Notes: a model not told the origin generated them from the letters alone. A stretch of DNA of 64,000 nucleotides from Halodesulfovibrio sp. (GCF_015482765.1 NZ_JADMLB010000073.1:1-64000), one strand, 5' to 3'; shown: positions 45,200 through 55,140, counted from the first letter of the stretch. A program made the numbers and translations.

Positions 45200-47173
45200 A
45201 TGAGACGTACTGCATTATTCATTACCATAGTTACCGTCCTTGTTTGCCTCCAATACACAAGGGTTGTTTTTGCTGAACCATCAGCAAAACAAACTGTTGC
45301 CGCAAAAACAGCAGGCCCACTTGCACCTCCGGATACAACCAGTCCTCAAGCCACACTGCGCAGCTTTATGATTAATACAACCCGCGCGTATCAGCTCATG
45401 AAACAGGCGCATGCGTTGGATATGGAATCCGACAATATATTTACGCACACTCCACAAGTTCAGGCTCTTTCAGACAAGGCTATGCTTTATTTTGAAAAAG
45501 CTATCCGTTGTGTTGACTTCAGTGCAATTCCGGCAAGCTATCGTGTTGAATTTTCATATGAGGCCGTCATTCAACTCAAAGAAGTTATCGACAGAATCAA
45601 ATTGCCTCGAATGGGTGCGGTACCTGACAGCGACGATATGATGGAGCTGGATTACTGGCGTGTTCCTGGCACCTCTTTTGAAATTCAGTATGTCAAAGAC
45701 GGAGAACGTTCCGGCGAATACCTCTTTAATACCGAGAGCGTTAACAACATAAAAACGATTTATAATCGGGCACGATATCTGCCTTACAGAATCAAAACAA
45801 CTGAAGGATTCTATCGATTCTATAGTTCCACTCCCGGCAGGCTTGTTCCGCCAAAGTGGTTCTCATACATTCCGAAGTCTCTTTCCAGCACACTCTACTT
45901 TGAACAGACAGTTTTCCAATGGGTTGTTTTCTTCATGAGCATTCTGTTCTTCTTTTTGCTGAGCATTGTCACATTCAAACTTACCCGTACAAAAAACTTT
46001 AAAGATCACCCCATCAGATCAGAAGTATTACACCTTATTCTTCCGCTCCAACTTGTAGCATCCTGTCTGCTGCTTGCGTATATTTTTGAAGACATCATCA
46101 ATCTTACAGGAAGATTTCTCGTGCTTTCAGTAGGCACATTGCAAGTAATACAGTGGCTTTCCGCAGCTTGGAGCATACTTGTTCTAGGGCGTGTTTTTGT
46201 ACAATTAATTTTAGCAACACCGCGCATCGACCCCAAAGGAATCGATGCAAGCCTTGTGAACACGGTAACCAACCTTACATGTATTTTCCTTGCTATCTGT
46301 GTTCTGTTTTATGGCGGGACAAAGCTTGGCATACCACTTATTCCTGTAGTTACCGGCTTCGGGGTTATCGGGCTCGCTATTTCTCTTGCAGCACGCCCGA
46401 CTATCGAAAACGTAATTGGCGGCTTAACGTTATTTGCAGATAAACCGGTACGAATCGGGGATTTTTGCATGTTCGGGAAAACACGCGGCAAAGTACTCCA
46501 CATCGGGCTTCGCTCCACAAGAATACGTGCAAGCGACCGGACAATCATGTCCATTCCAAACGCAGAGTTTTCTCATCTCCAGCTCATCAACCTTTCTCAT
46601 CGTGACAAGTTTAAACTCGATCTGACTATTGGGCTGAGATATGAAACCACGGCAACACAACTCCGATGGATCATTACCAAGCTGTACGAAATGCTCTATG
46701 CACATCCTGAAATTAGCAGGAAACCACTGTTATGGGTGCGCTTTGTTAATTTCAATGCTTATTCAAAAGACATCAACATTCGGGCATACATCAACACGAC
46801 TAGATTAAGCCATTACTACCGAATTCAGGAAGACGTACTTTTCCGCCTTGGTGAAATAGTTGAAGAAGGCGGCTCTTCCTTTGCGTTCCCGACAAACTCA
46901 ACATACTTACGTAACGATGAAGAGGTATTTGCAGAACCATCTAACCTTGCCCCTGAACTTCAGAAGTTTACCGACGAAAACCAGTTCCCGTTCCCTGATT
47001 TTCCATCTGAGCGTATAGATCAGATAAACAATAAGCTGAAATACCCTCCGGAAAAAGAAAAGGACTATTCCGGACTTCCATTACGCACGGAAGACAAGGA
47101 TAGCCCTGAAGACAAAACTCCTGAGGAAGACAAGCGCGGCAAGCCGTATACGGATGCATTAAGCTCTGACTAA
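45200..47173 (+). CDS. Mechanosensitive ion channel, MscS family
   Basis: A 657 aa inner-membrane channel with a signal peptide (about 1-25), a periplasmic domain of about 210 residues, four to five transmembrane helices (about 237-400), the pore helix region VVTGFGVIGLAISLAARPTIENVIGG, and the MscS beta domain (ADKPVRIGDF, IRASDRTIMSIPNAEF). A charged tail of about 60 residues (Pro, Glu, Asp, Lys) ends the protein. It probably acts in osmotic protection. GGAAAGGA lies ahead of the ATG. Confidence 0.93.
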   Translation: MRRTALFITIVTVLVCLQYTRVVFAEPSAKQTVAAKTAGPLAPPDTTSPQATLRSFMINTTRAYQLMKQAHALDMESDNIFTHTPQVQALSDKAMLYFEKAIRCVDFSAIPASYRVEFSYEAVIQLKEVIDRIKLPRMGAVPDSDDMMELDYWRVPGTSFEIQYVKDGERSGEYLFNTESVNNIKTIYNRARYLPYRIKTTEGFYRFYSSTPGRLVPPKWFSYIPKSLSSTLYFEQTVFQWVVFFMSILFFFLLSIVTFKLTRTKNFKDHPIRSEVLHLILPLQLVASCLLLAYIFEDIINLTGRFLVLSVGTLQVIQWLSAAWSILVLGRVFVQLILATPRIDPKGIDASLVNTVTNLTCIFLAICVLFYGGTKLGIPLIPVVTGFGVIGLAISLAARPTIENVIGGLTLFADKPVRIGDFCMFGKTRGKVLHIGLRSTRIRASDRTIMSIPNAEFSHLQLINLSHRDKFKLDLTIGLRYETTATQLRWIITKLYEMLYAHPEISRKPLLWVRFVNFNAYSKDINIRAYINTTRLSHYYRIQEDVLFRLGEIVEEGGSSFAFPTNSTYLRNDEEVFAEPSNLAPELQKFTDENQFPFPDFPSERIDQINNKLKYPPEKEKDYSGLPLRTEDKDSPEDKTPEEDKRGKPYTDALSSD

Positions 47174-47185
47174 CATGGGAGAATG

Positions 47186-48046
47186 TTATTTTTGGCAAGT
47201 CTCACAATAGACAGTCGTACGCCCCGCAACTTTTTCAGTTTTCAGTGGTTCACCGCACACTCTACAATCCTGTCCAGTGCGCCCGTAAACAAGAAAGTTA
47301 TTTTGGAAGGCACCGGCATCGCCATGTGCATCACGATAATCTCGAATTGAAGAGCCACATTCACGTATTGCCTGTTTGAGTACTTCTTTTAATTTAATAT
47401 GAAGCAAGCCGAGGCTCTTTTTTGAAATTTCATTTGAAGGTTTATCCGGACGAATCCCTGCACGGAATAATGATTCATCCGCGTAGATATTTCCTATTCC
47501 CGCAATCACTTTTTGATCGAGCAATGCCGCTTTAATACGGGTTCTGCGTGACTGAAACAACGCCACAAAATCTTCTGTCTTGATGGTAAGAGGCTCCGGC
47601 CCCAGTTGCTGCCAAAACTGCCAGTTCAAATAGTCACACGGCGCTAGCGCGCGGCAAAATCCAAACTTTCGCATGTCATCAAAAAACAAACGATTACCAT
47701 TGCTCAAATCGAAAATAATCCGAGTATGTCTTGCCGGTGGCGTGTCCGCAGAATAAACAAAAAGCCTGCCGGACATTTTCAAATGAAACGCCAGCTGTAA
47801 CGGATATTCAGAGCGAGGAGCAGGAAGTTCATGTTCATATTCTGAAGGGATTGAAAGATCCATCAGCAACAGTTTTCCGCGCCTGTGAACATAAGTAATT
47901 TCACGTCCAGCTACATAGTTTTCCAAAGCCTCGCGTCTTCCTTCCACACTGCTGTCATTGAGGATTGTGACGCTTTCTATTGTTTGCTCTGCCAACATCG
48001 GCCATAGGCCGGAGGCTATCGTTTCCACTTCTGGTAATTCTGGCAT
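47186..48046 (-). CDS. mutM: Formamidopyrimidine-DNA glycosylase
   Basis: Removes 8-oxoguanine and formamidopyrimidines and nicks the abasic site. The 286 aa protein has the catalytic N-terminus MPELPEVETIA (Pro1 after Met removal, then Glu), KMSGRLFV, the helix-two-turn-helix segment IAGIGNIYADESLFRAGI, and a C-terminal zinc finger CRVCGEPL...CETC. Its ATG overlaps the TAA of the upstream ChaN-like gene by one base, so the two are translationally coupled. Confidence 0.96.
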   Translation of the reverse strand: MPELPEVETIASGLWPMLAEQTIESVTILNDSSVEGRREALENYVAGREITYVHRRGKLLLMDLSIPSEYEHELPAPRSEYPLQLAFHLKMSGRLFVYSADTPPARHTRIIFDLSNGNRLFFDDMRKFGFCRALAPCDYLNWQFWQQLGPEPLTIKTEDFVALFQSRRTRIKAALLDQKVIAGIGNIYADESLFRAGIRPDKPSNEISKKSLGLLHIKLKEVLKQAIRECGSSIRDYRDAHGDAGAFQNNFLVYGRTGQDCRVCGEPLKTEKVAGRTTVYCETCQK

Positions 48047-49290
48047 TATGATGTGTGTCTACCCTTCGGCACCGGCATAGAAACTGACTGTTCCTTGCCG
48101 TTCCGGATTATGGTGAAAATCATGTCTGTTCCTTCTTTGGCGGCCTTTACCCCTGCCCTGTGAAGAACCATCATAGAATCTACGTTCATTCCGCCGACTT
48201 TAATAATCTTATCTCCAGCGAGAAAGCCTGCTTTATACGCAGAGGAATTTGCTTTTACTTTAAGAATGGTGGCACCGTCACTTTCCATCCGCAACGTAAA
48301 GCCAAGCCTGCTTTGTTTTGTTAACGGACAGTAGAACTGAATATGCCCCTTCTCGGCAACCATCGCTTCATTACTTCGCCAAGGAACAATCAACAGCACT
48401 GTTGCGTCTGGATCAAGTTTGGACAAGCGGTATGCAATTCCCCACCCATGCTCTACGTGCCCTGTACCGGAAAGAATCACGATTGGGAGCTTGGATTGCT
48501 GACGAATCGCTATTGCCTGCTCAGCCATCCCAGTATCCCACAATGATTGGATGAGGAAAAAGCGCTTTCTGTAATGTGCCAACGATTTTTTTGCGACTTC
48601 AGCCGCTTTTTCATCCTTGGCATCTTTTGTCATCAGCTCTACGTGTTTGTTATGAATCTCTTCCAATTCCTCTTCCTGCTCTTTCATTGAAGGAATAGGA
48701 TTCTTAGGAAGATATTTACGTTCTTCAGGAGTCAGGCTCTCCAATCCTTCGTCACCAATTTTTCTCGCAACATCAAACGGAAAGTTCAGTGCATACAGTT
48801 TGATATCATGGGCGTAGAGAGCATCGATGACAGGCTCATACAATGGATACGGGAACCCCCACGCATCTTTCCACTCTACTTTTTCAGGAAATTCTTCAAG
48901 AGTAACGGTACGATCATTTACAGCATCAAGTTGTGGCTGTCTTTCCTGTGAAAACATTTCCATGCCCACAGTAAAACGCATGCCTGATTCTGCAAGTGCG
49001 GTAATAATTTTGGCTTGAACAATATGATCGCAAGTGACGTTGTGTGTTTCGCCGATGAGAATGTAGTCGCTTGATTTTGCGAGGGCGAGAACGTCTGAAA
49101 GGGAAGCCTTGGTGCCGTTTGCATTAAAAAACGTGCCTTCGGCGGGACGGGAAATTTTTGGAGCAGAAGACGCTCCATCCAACGTTTCAGCTGTTGGCGG
49201 TGGCGCGGCGCGGGAAAGGGGCGGTTGCGCCAAAACGCAACCACCCATTATCATCATTACAGAAAAAAGAATTCTGAGGGCTAATCCCAT
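48046..49290 (-). CDS. ChaN-like lipoprotein with C-terminal PDZ domain
   Basis: A 414 aa exported protein. Residues 1-20 are a signal with a possible lipobox ending in Cys18 (MIMGGC). The ChaN/haem-binding-uptake-like domain (about 60-310) has the IGETHNVTCDH motif, GMEMFSQERQPQLD and ILSGTGHVEHGWGIAYRL. A PDZ domain (about 325-410) ends it: SSAYKAGFLAGDKIIKVGG. ChaN of Campylobacter binds haem and is linked to iron uptake; whether this one does is unknown. It overlaps mutM by one base and the PaaK-like gene upstream by ten. Confidence 0.82.
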   Translation of the reverse strand: MGLALRILFSVMMIMGGCVLAQPPLSRAAPPPTAETLDGASSAPKISRPAEGTFFNANGTKASLSDVLALAKSSDYILIGETHNVTCDHIVQAKIITALAESGMRFTVGMEMFSQERQPQLDAVNDRTVTLEEFPEKVEWKDAWGFPYPLYEPVIDALYAHDIKLYALNFPFDVARKIGDEGLESLTPEERKYLPKNPIPSMKEQEEELEEIHNKHVELMTKDAKDEKAAEVAKKSLAHYRKRFFLIQSLWDTGMAEQAIAIRQQSKLPIVILSGTGHVEHGWGIAYRLSKLDPDATVLLIVPWRSNEAMVAEKGHIQFYCPLTKQSRLGFTLRMESDGATILKVKANSSAYKAGFLAGDKIIKVGGMNVDSMMVLHRAGVKAAKEGTDMIFTIIRNGKEQSVSMPVPKGRHTS

Positions 49291-50546
49291 ATCCTTTTGT
49301 CCTCGATAGGACGAATCTGCGGAGGCAGTGAGCCAGGAGTAAGCACCTTAAGCTCCGGACGAAGTTTAATTTTTTCACGGAACTGGTGCAGCAGTTCATC
49401 CCCACGTTTGAAGTTACTTGCTTCAACGTACAAGGTCATTTCGTCAATGCCACCCGGGTTGGTAACTTCGATCTGCCAACGCTTGATTTCTTCAAAGCGT
49501 GCCATAACCTGTTCAACCTGATGTGGGTAAACGAACATACCTTTAATACGAGCAGTGGTATCTACGCGACCAACAATGGAGCCGAGACGCGGAGAGGTAC
49601 GACCACATGGGCAAGGAGATCTGTCAATGTAACCGAGGTCGCCTGTTGCAAGGCGGATAAGCGGGTAGGTTTTGTTGAATGCAGTAACAACAATCTCACC
49701 AACTTCACCGTCTTTAAGAGGAATACCGGTATCTGGATGACAGATTTCAACAAAAGTTCTGTTCGCAATGTGCAGACCGGTTTTGTGGTAACATTCGTAA
49801 CCGATACAACCAACGTCCGCAGTGCCGTAGCCCTGACGCATGATAAGGTCGAACTTCTTCTCGAGAGAAGAACGCATTTTTTCAGAAATACGCTCACCAG
49901 TTACAAAAGCAACTTCGAGGTAAAGATCTTTACGAAGGTTCAAACCTTTTTCTTCTGCTTTCTGAGCAAGGTGCATCAGGTAGCTTGGAGTTCCAACATA
50001 CCCGCTTACACGTAATTTTTGCATGATTTCCAGCTGAGTGGCAGCGTTGCCAGGACCAGCAGGAACAGTTGCACAGCCGAGGTTACGAAGCGGTTCTTCA
50101 AACATGAGACCGGCCGGTGCAAGGTGGTAGTTGAAGGTAATCTGCGCAACGTCACCTGGGCGGAAGCCTGCGGAGTAGAAACCTTCTGTGTAACCCCAGT
50201 AATCATCTGTACGATCTTCAGGGTCAAAAATAGGACCAGGAGAAAGGAAGACACGCTTCAATTCGCCAAGGTCTTTAGTAAGAAGACCACCAAGACGAGG
50301 ACCCATAGACTGCAAGAAGATGAGTTCTTTCTTCTTGAGAATAGGAATGTGTTTGAGGTCGGAAAGAGACTTAAATTTTTCTACCTGAAACTGTGCGCGG
50401 TCAAAGCGCTTTTTAACATCTTCAGAGTAGCGGTATGCATAGGTAAGAAGGTCTTTAAGCTGGATAAGGTAAAACTGACGACGTTCGCTTTCGTCAAGCA
50501 CTTCACGTCGGCTATATATGCCTTCTGTACGGTCTTTACGGGTCAT
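49281..50546 (-). CDS. Phenylacetate-CoA ligase-like adenylate-forming enzyme
   Basis: A 421 aa member of the PaaK family, which activates aryl acids as acyl-AMP and then acyl-CoA. Seen are the AMP-binding segment YGTADVGCIGYEC, RLATGDLGYIDRSPCPCGRTSPRLGSIVGRVD and IKGMFVYPHQVE. Sulfate reducers often carry several PaaK-like proteins without phenylacetate catabolism, so the true substrate is open. GGAG does not stand out ahead of the ATG (GAGTAC). It overlaps the ChaN-like gene. Confidence 0.9.
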   Translation of the reverse strand: MTRKDRTEGIYSRREVLDESERRQFYLIQLKDLLTYAYRYSEDVKKRFDRAQFQVEKFKSLSDLKHIPILKKKELIFLQSMGPRLGGLLTKDLGELKRVFLSPGPIFDPEDRTDDYWGYTEGFYSAGFRPGDVAQITFNYHLAPAGLMFEEPLRNLGCATVPAGPGNAATQLEIMQKLRVSGYVGTPSYLMHLAQKAEEKGLNLRKDLYLEVAFVTGERISEKMRSSLEKKFDLIMRQGYGTADVGCIGYECYHKTGLHIANRTFVEICHPDTGIPLKDGEVGEIVVTAFNKTYPLIRLATGDLGYIDRSPCPCGRTSPRLGSIVGRVDTTARIKGMFVYPHQVEQVMARFEEIKRWQIEVTNPGGIDEMTLYVEASNFKRGDELLHQFREKIKLRPELKVLTPGSLPPQIRPIEDKRIWD

Positions 50547-50707
50547 GTGGGTACTCCATACAAGAAATTTTTATGCGGAACTAAACCCCGACCTTACAGG
50601 ACATTTAATAGAAAATCAAGTTTTTTATATTTTTTACAAATAATTCAACTACATATCACATATTATAACAAGCGCAAGATCTTTTCATTCTTTACGGTAA
50701 TAAAAAA

Positions 50708-50732
50708 ATCCCGACTCATTACAAGTCGGGAT
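50708..50732 (-). terminator. Terminator of trmI
   Basis: ATCCCGACT (50708-50716) pairs with AGTCGGGAT (50724-50732); on the minus strand it is followed by a run of T. It lies about 115 bases beyond the trmI stop, ahead of the PaaK-like gene. Confidence 0.75.
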
Positions 50733-50846
50733 TTACTATCTATTTCTTAAAAAACTACGAGTTCTGAGTGCTATGTAACAAAACAATTTTTACATCCTTA
50801 GGGAAAATAAAAATGCCTTGCTCTCAAAACTCAGTTGTCTTTAAGC

Positions 50847-51713
50847 TTATTCAGCGGACTCTTCTTTGCTGGCAGCAAGACGCTCTTTACGTGCAGCTTC
50901 CTGCTTGCGCTCACGAGTGCCCACATATTTGTGGCCTTCAAGAGCTTCGAGACCTTCCTGATGACGAGCAAAAATAAGGAAGCCTGTATGTGCAACCATG
51001 CGGTCATTAGGACGAAGACGATCCGGTACTGGTTTCCAGTTACGAACGAGAAGCTCAGAAACTTCTACTTCGTCAAATGGACCTTTTTCCAATTCAGTAA
51101 GCAGGCTTGAAACCTGATCTACAGTAGGAACAAGGAAGCCGACCATTGCGCCAGCTTTAATGGCACCCGGAATAAATTTTACGTATTCCCAAGGATCACG
51201 AACATCGAGGAAAAGAGCATCCGCATCATCAACGAGGAAGCCGTTTTCGATGTTGTGGTTGTAGAGGGTTACGTTTTTGCCAACGCCTGCCCAGTCAAGG
51301 TTACGGCGAGCAAGTTTCATGAATTCTTCACGAGCTTCGTGAGTATGAATTTCACCTTTTTCGCCTGCGAACCAGCTCATTGCGAGAGTAAGACTACCGG
51401 AGCCGGAACCGGCTTCAATAACCTTGGAACCATTACCCACACCAAGCTTCATGCAGATGTAGCCAATATCTTTTGGATAGATAACCTGTGTCTGACGCTT
51501 GACGCCTTTCACAAGATCGTGCAACGAAGGGCGTTGCACGCGGTATGGCTTTTCTTTATGGGTTAAAACTACGCTGCCGTAACCGGCAGCCATGATGTCT
51601 TCCATTTTAAGAATGCCATCATTACCATGTATATCGTTACCCGGTTCTACTCGGCGCATAACGCGTTTTCCGCGCGGGCCAACAAGCAGAACCAATTCGC
51701 CTTGCTTAATCAT
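50847..51713 (-). CDS. trmI: tRNA (adenine-N1)-methyltransferase TrmI
   Basis: Methylates A58 in the T-loop of tRNA. The 288 aa product has an N-terminal beta domain (GELVLLVGPRGKRVMRRVEPG), then a Rossmann methyltransferase with VIEAGSGSGSLTLAMSW (SAM loop), IHTHEAREEF and ALFLDVRDPWEYV. A lysine- and glutamate-rich tail ends the protein. GGAGGAAAAAAAATT precedes the ATG. Confidence 0.93.
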   Translation of the reverse strand: MIKQGELVLLVGPRGKRVMRRVEPGNDIHGNDGILKMEDIMAAGYGSVVLTHKEKPYRVQRPSLHDLVKGVKRQTQVIYPKDIGYICMKLGVGNGSKVIEAGSGSGSLTLAMSWFAGEKGEIHTHEAREEFMKLARRNLDWAGVGKNVTLYNHNIENGFLVDDADALFLDVRDPWEYVKFIPGAIKAGAMVGFLVPTVDQVSSLLTELEKGPFDEVEVSELLVRNWKPVPDRLRPNDRMVAHTGFLIFARHQEGLEALEGHKYVGTRERKQEAARKERLAASKEESAE

Positions 51714-51914
51714 AATTTTTTTTCCTCCGTGGTTGGAGCAACGCCCTACTTATATATATGGTACCTGTCAAGGGACAGCCTCATCTTGAAAATTCAAGAT
51801 TTTTATACCATTCATGCCGACCTTCGGCTCTTTTTTGATTGAAATAATAGCTGTCTTTTTGTGCTGCCTGTACGTATAGTAACTAATCCTACCAGAGTGC
51901 GGAACATAATTGCC

Positions 51915-52946
51915 ATGAAGTTTACATATATTTTCGGTCCGGTGTATTCAGGAAGACTCGGTCATTCTCTCGGTCTCGATCTTTTAGGAGATCGTACCTG
52001 CTCTATGGACTGTCTCTACTGTGAAGTAGGCAGAACAGAAGAATTGACCATGAGCCGGAAGCCTTATGTTTCAGCAAAAGACCTGCTGGACGAATTGCGC
52101 CGCTGGCGCGACGAGCATAGCAATAATTTACCCGATTACGTTACTCTGGGAGGCTCTGGTGAGCCGTGTCTTAACAGTGAATTAGACACTATTATTAAAG
52201 GCTGCAAACAGATTCTTCCTTCTGTGCCTGTAGCTGTTCTCACAAATAGTACGCTCTTATGTGATCCCGAAGTGCAAGAGGCGCTTAAAGAAGTAGATGC
52301 CGTACTTCCTTCGTTGGATTCACTTGTAAATAAAGAATTTGCGAAATTGAATCGCCCCTGCGGGGGGGTTAACGCCGCACAAATTGCTGAATGCCTCGTT
52401 CAGTTCAGCAAAGTTTACAGCGGCAAAATTTTTCTTGAAATATTACTGTCGCAGGGCATCAACGATTCACAAGAGAATCTTACCCTGCTCAAGGAGTATG
52501 TAACCAGGTTACAGCCTCATCGTGTTGACGTAACAACATTATCCAGACCCGGCGCCTTTTCTTTAGCAAAAGCTGTTGATCCTGACGTACGTAAAGTATG
52601 GCAAAACGCACTCTCTGAATGCATTACTAGATTTGATGCCAATGGCTCAGCTAGCCAGCAACATGCTACTGAAGAAAACGCACCCCCAGCGGCTGCCTCG
52701 CAGCCTGCCACTGGAAACTTTGCGGACTTGCCGGAACAAGACCGGTCAGCCGCAAAACAACGTGTTCTGGAGACGCTTACACGCCGACCTCAGACACCTT
52801 CGCAGCTTGCGATTGCTCTCACCCTTCCTCTATCCATCGTCCAAGGAGCACTGGACATACTGGAGCATGAAGGTGCTATTTACAAGTCAGAGCCGGATCG
52901 CACTGCAACACTCAACACAGATGAGCCTTTCTACTCCTGCCAGTAG
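51915..52946 (+). CDS. Radical SAM protein with C-terminal winged helix
   Basis: A 343 aa protein of the COG0731-like radical SAM group. The 4Fe-4S cluster motif is CSMDCLYC (C-x3-C-x2-C), followed by LGGSGEPCLNSEL and a TIM-barrel. A low-complexity Ala/Pro/Gln linker (about 240-275) leads to a C-terminal winged-helix-like domain (QRVLETLTRRPQTPSQLAIAL, about 280-340). The reaction is unknown; relatives include tRNA-wybutosine enzymes of archaea. ATG 51915 is chosen because the domain begins there. Confidence 0.85.
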   Translation: MKFTYIFGPVYSGRLGHSLGLDLLGDRTCSMDCLYCEVGRTEELTMSRKPYVSAKDLLDELRRWRDEHSNNLPDYVTLGGSGEPCLNSELDTIIKGCKQILPSVPVAVLTNSTLLCDPEVQEALKEVDAVLPSLDSLVNKEFAKLNRPCGGVNAAQIAECLVQFSKVYSGKIFLEILLSQGINDSQENLTLLKEYVTRLQPHRVDVTTLSRPGAFSLAKAVDPDVRKVWQNALSECITRFDANGSASQQHATEENAPPAAASQPATGNFADLPEQDRSAAKQRVLETLTRRPQTPSQLAIALTLPLSIVQGALDILEHEGAIYKSEPDRTATLNTDEPFYSCQ

Positions 52947-52993
52947 TCCGGATGCCCCGACAGCATTCGGAAAGGATTTTTAAAGGACTCACA

Positions 52994-54463
52994 ATGGTCA
53001 GACCACGCAAAGGCAAGCGTAAGATGTTTATCAGCACCTTGCCGGGCGAACAGGTTGAAGTTTTGCTCGCCGAGGAAGGCGTAGTACAAGAGTACTATGT
53101 CGAGATGGTGCATCAGCAGAAAACAAAAGGTAACATCTACAAAGGTGTTATCAACAACATTGATACAAACCTTCAAGCAGCCTTCATCTCGTACGGTGCA
53201 GAAAAAAACGGTTTCCTTCAAATTGACGAAGTACATCCGGAATATTTTCTTGCGCCGCATGACCCGAACAAAGGGAAAAAATACCCGCCTATTCAAAAAG
53301 TTCTCAAAGCAGGACAAGAAATTCTGGTTCAGGTTGTTAAAGAGCCTACCGGAACAAAAGGCGCATTCCTTACCTCATACCTTTCCATTCCTGGGCGTTT
53401 CCTCGTTCTCACACCGGGACGCGAACAAATCGGCGTTTCCCGCAAGGTAGACGACGAAAAAGAACGTGCACGCCTTAAAGCAATTTTTGATGAACAGAAA
53501 CCGGGTGATGATCTCGGCGTAATCGTTCGCACCGTCAGCATGGCACAACCGAAAACTTCATTGCTGCGGGACTTACGATTCCTCAAACGTATGTGGAAAG
53601 ACGTACGTAAAAAAGCCACAACAGAAGAATCTCCTTCCCTTCTCTACCGTGAACGCGACCTTGCGACCCGTGCGGTACGCGATTACCTCACAGACGAAGT
53701 AGGCGAAGTATGGATTGATGATGAGGGCACCGCAGAAGCAGTGGAAGAATTTGCAGGACTCGTATTCCCACGCCGCGGCCTTCAGGTAAAAATCCACAAT
53801 CAGCCGGAACTTTCCATGTGGGAACGATTCAATCTGCAAAAACAGCTTGAACAAATTTACTCCCGCGAAGTTGTATTGCCGTCCGGTGGACGTCTTGTCT
53901 TCGACCAGACTGAAGCACTTATGGCTATCGACATCAACTCCGGTAAGATTGCAGGAAAAACAAATTTCGAATCCATGGCGCTTAAAACCAACATGGAAGC
54001 AGCACAGACCATCGCACAGCAGCTAAAACTTCGCGACATCGGCGGTCAGGTTGTTATCGACTTTATTGAAATGCGCGACAGAAACCATTGGCGTGAAGTT
54101 GAAAAAACACTTCGCAACGCTATGAAACTTGATCGTGCACGCCATGATGTAGGTAAAATGAGCCGCTTCGGTCTGCTCCAGATTGTACGTCAGCGTCTCG
54201 GTTCCTCTGCGCTGTCTATCAGCACAGAAGTCTGTCCATGCTGTAACGGCTCCGGTTCCCGCAGGAACATGGAATGGCAGTCGTTACAGACTCTCAAAGA
54301 CCTGCTGCGCCGCCTGCGTCACAACAAAGATGCATCTGCTAAATTTGAGCTTGAAGCTGAGCGCGAACTTGCGATGTACATGCTTAACCAAAAACGCGAA
54401 CGTCTTCTCGAACTGGAAAAAACCTACAAGGTATCCATCGAGATTAAAATCGCCAAGGCATAG
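52994..54463 (+). CDS. rng: Ribonuclease E/G
   Basis: Endoribonuclease for rRNA and mRNA processing. The 489 aa product has an S1 RNA-binding domain (KGNIYKGVINNIDTNLQAAFISYG), the DNase I-like catalytic part with metal-binding aspartates in LMAIDINSGK and VVIDFIEMRD, and the zinc-link cysteines CPCCNGSG. It lacks the long RNase E scaffold tail, so it is RNase G-like. AAGGA precedes ATG 52994. queH follows after two bases. Confidence 0.94.
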   Translation: MVRPRKGKRKMFISTLPGEQVEVLLAEEGVVQEYYVEMVHQQKTKGNIYKGVINNIDTNLQAAFISYGAEKNGFLQIDEVHPEYFLAPHDPNKGKKYPPIQKVLKAGQEILVQVVKEPTGTKGAFLTSYLSIPGRFLVLTPGREQIGVSRKVDDEKERARLKAIFDEQKPGDDLGVIVRTVSMAQPKTSLLRDLRFLKRMWKDVRKKATTEESPSLLYRERDLATRAVRDYLTDEVGEVWIDDEGTAEAVEEFAGLVFPRRGLQVKIHNQPELSMWERFNLQKQLEQIYSREVVLPSGGRLVFDQTEALMAIDINSGKIAGKTNFESMALKTNMEAAQTIAQQLKLRDIGGQVVIDFIEMRDRNHWREVEKTLRNAMKLDRARHDVGKMSRFGLLQIVRQRLGSSALSISTEVCPCCNGSGSRRNMEWQSLQTLKDLLRRLRHNKDASAKFELEAERELAMYMLNQKRERLLELEKTYKVSIEIKIAKA

Positions 54464-54465
54464 CA

Positions 54466-55029
54466 ATGGCACGTGTTCTTTTGCATATGTGCTGCGGCCC
54501 CTGCTCCATTACAACGATCAAGGAGCTGCAAAGCGAAGGGCTGGAAGTTACCGGATTCTTCCACAACCCCAACGTTCACCCGACGAAAGAATATTTACGT
54601 CGACGTGAAGGGGCGATCGAAGTAGCCAGGCGGTTCAACATCAAAGTCATTATGCGGGATCAGGAATATGATCCGCAAAAATGGTTCAGAACCATGTGCT
54701 ACAGAGAAGATAACCGCTGTTTCCACTGCTACGCTATGCGCATGGAACGCGCGTTCTCCATAGGACGCAAAGGCAATTTCGACTATGTGACCACTACCCT
54801 GCTGTATTCCAAGATGCAAAAGCACGAGGATATCAAAAAACTCGGGGAAGATATGGCACAAGGCGGTAGCGCCAAGTTCCTCTATCGCGATTTCCGCATC
54901 GGTTGGAAAGAAGGCATCGAAACCTCAAAAGACTGGGGCGTATATCGTCAGCAGTACTGCGGCTGCCTCTACTCCGAAGGTGAGCGTTACGCGAAAGAAT
55001 TTAAAGAAACTTGTGGGCTGAAGAAGTAA
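54466..55029 (+). CDS. queH: Epoxyqueuosine reductase QueH
   Basis: Reduces epoxyqueuosine to queuosine in tRNA with an iron-sulfur cluster; a non-homologous substitute for QueG. The 187 aa product has the hallmark HMCCGPCS near the N-terminus, FFHNPNVHPTKEYLRR, CYREDNRCFHCYAMRMER, and YCGCLYS near the C-terminus. It is two bases behind rng, so the two are coupled. Confidence 0.92.
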   Translation: MARVLLHMCCGPCSITTIKELQSEGLEVTGFFHNPNVHPTKEYLRRREGAIEVARRFNIKVIMRDQEYDPQKWFRTMCYREDNRCFHCYAMRMERAFSIGRKGNFDYVTTTLLYSKMQKHEDIKKLGEDMAQGGSAKFLYRDFRIGWKEGIETSKDWGVYRQQYCGCLYSEGERYAKEFKETCGLKK

Positions 55030-55067
55030 GGCTGGGATGCCTTCGGCGAACCTACGGTGCTTTTGAG

Positions 55068-55140
55068 CCTCCGGCGGGTCTCCGACGGCTGGGCTGAAAA
55101 CTTTGGAAAGTTTTCTCCCAGACCCCCTTTCAAACTTTTT
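55068..55140. repeat. Dispersed intergenic repeat, second copy
   Basis: GCCTCCGGCGG (55068-55078) is followed by a hairpin, CTGGG-ctg-AAAACTTT (55089-55104) against AAAGTTTT-ct-CCCAG (55107-55121), then CCCCC and a T-rich tail. The core word, the CCAG/CTGG-closed hairpin with an A/T tip and the following AAACTTTT match the copy at 17411-17470. Confidence 0.6.
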
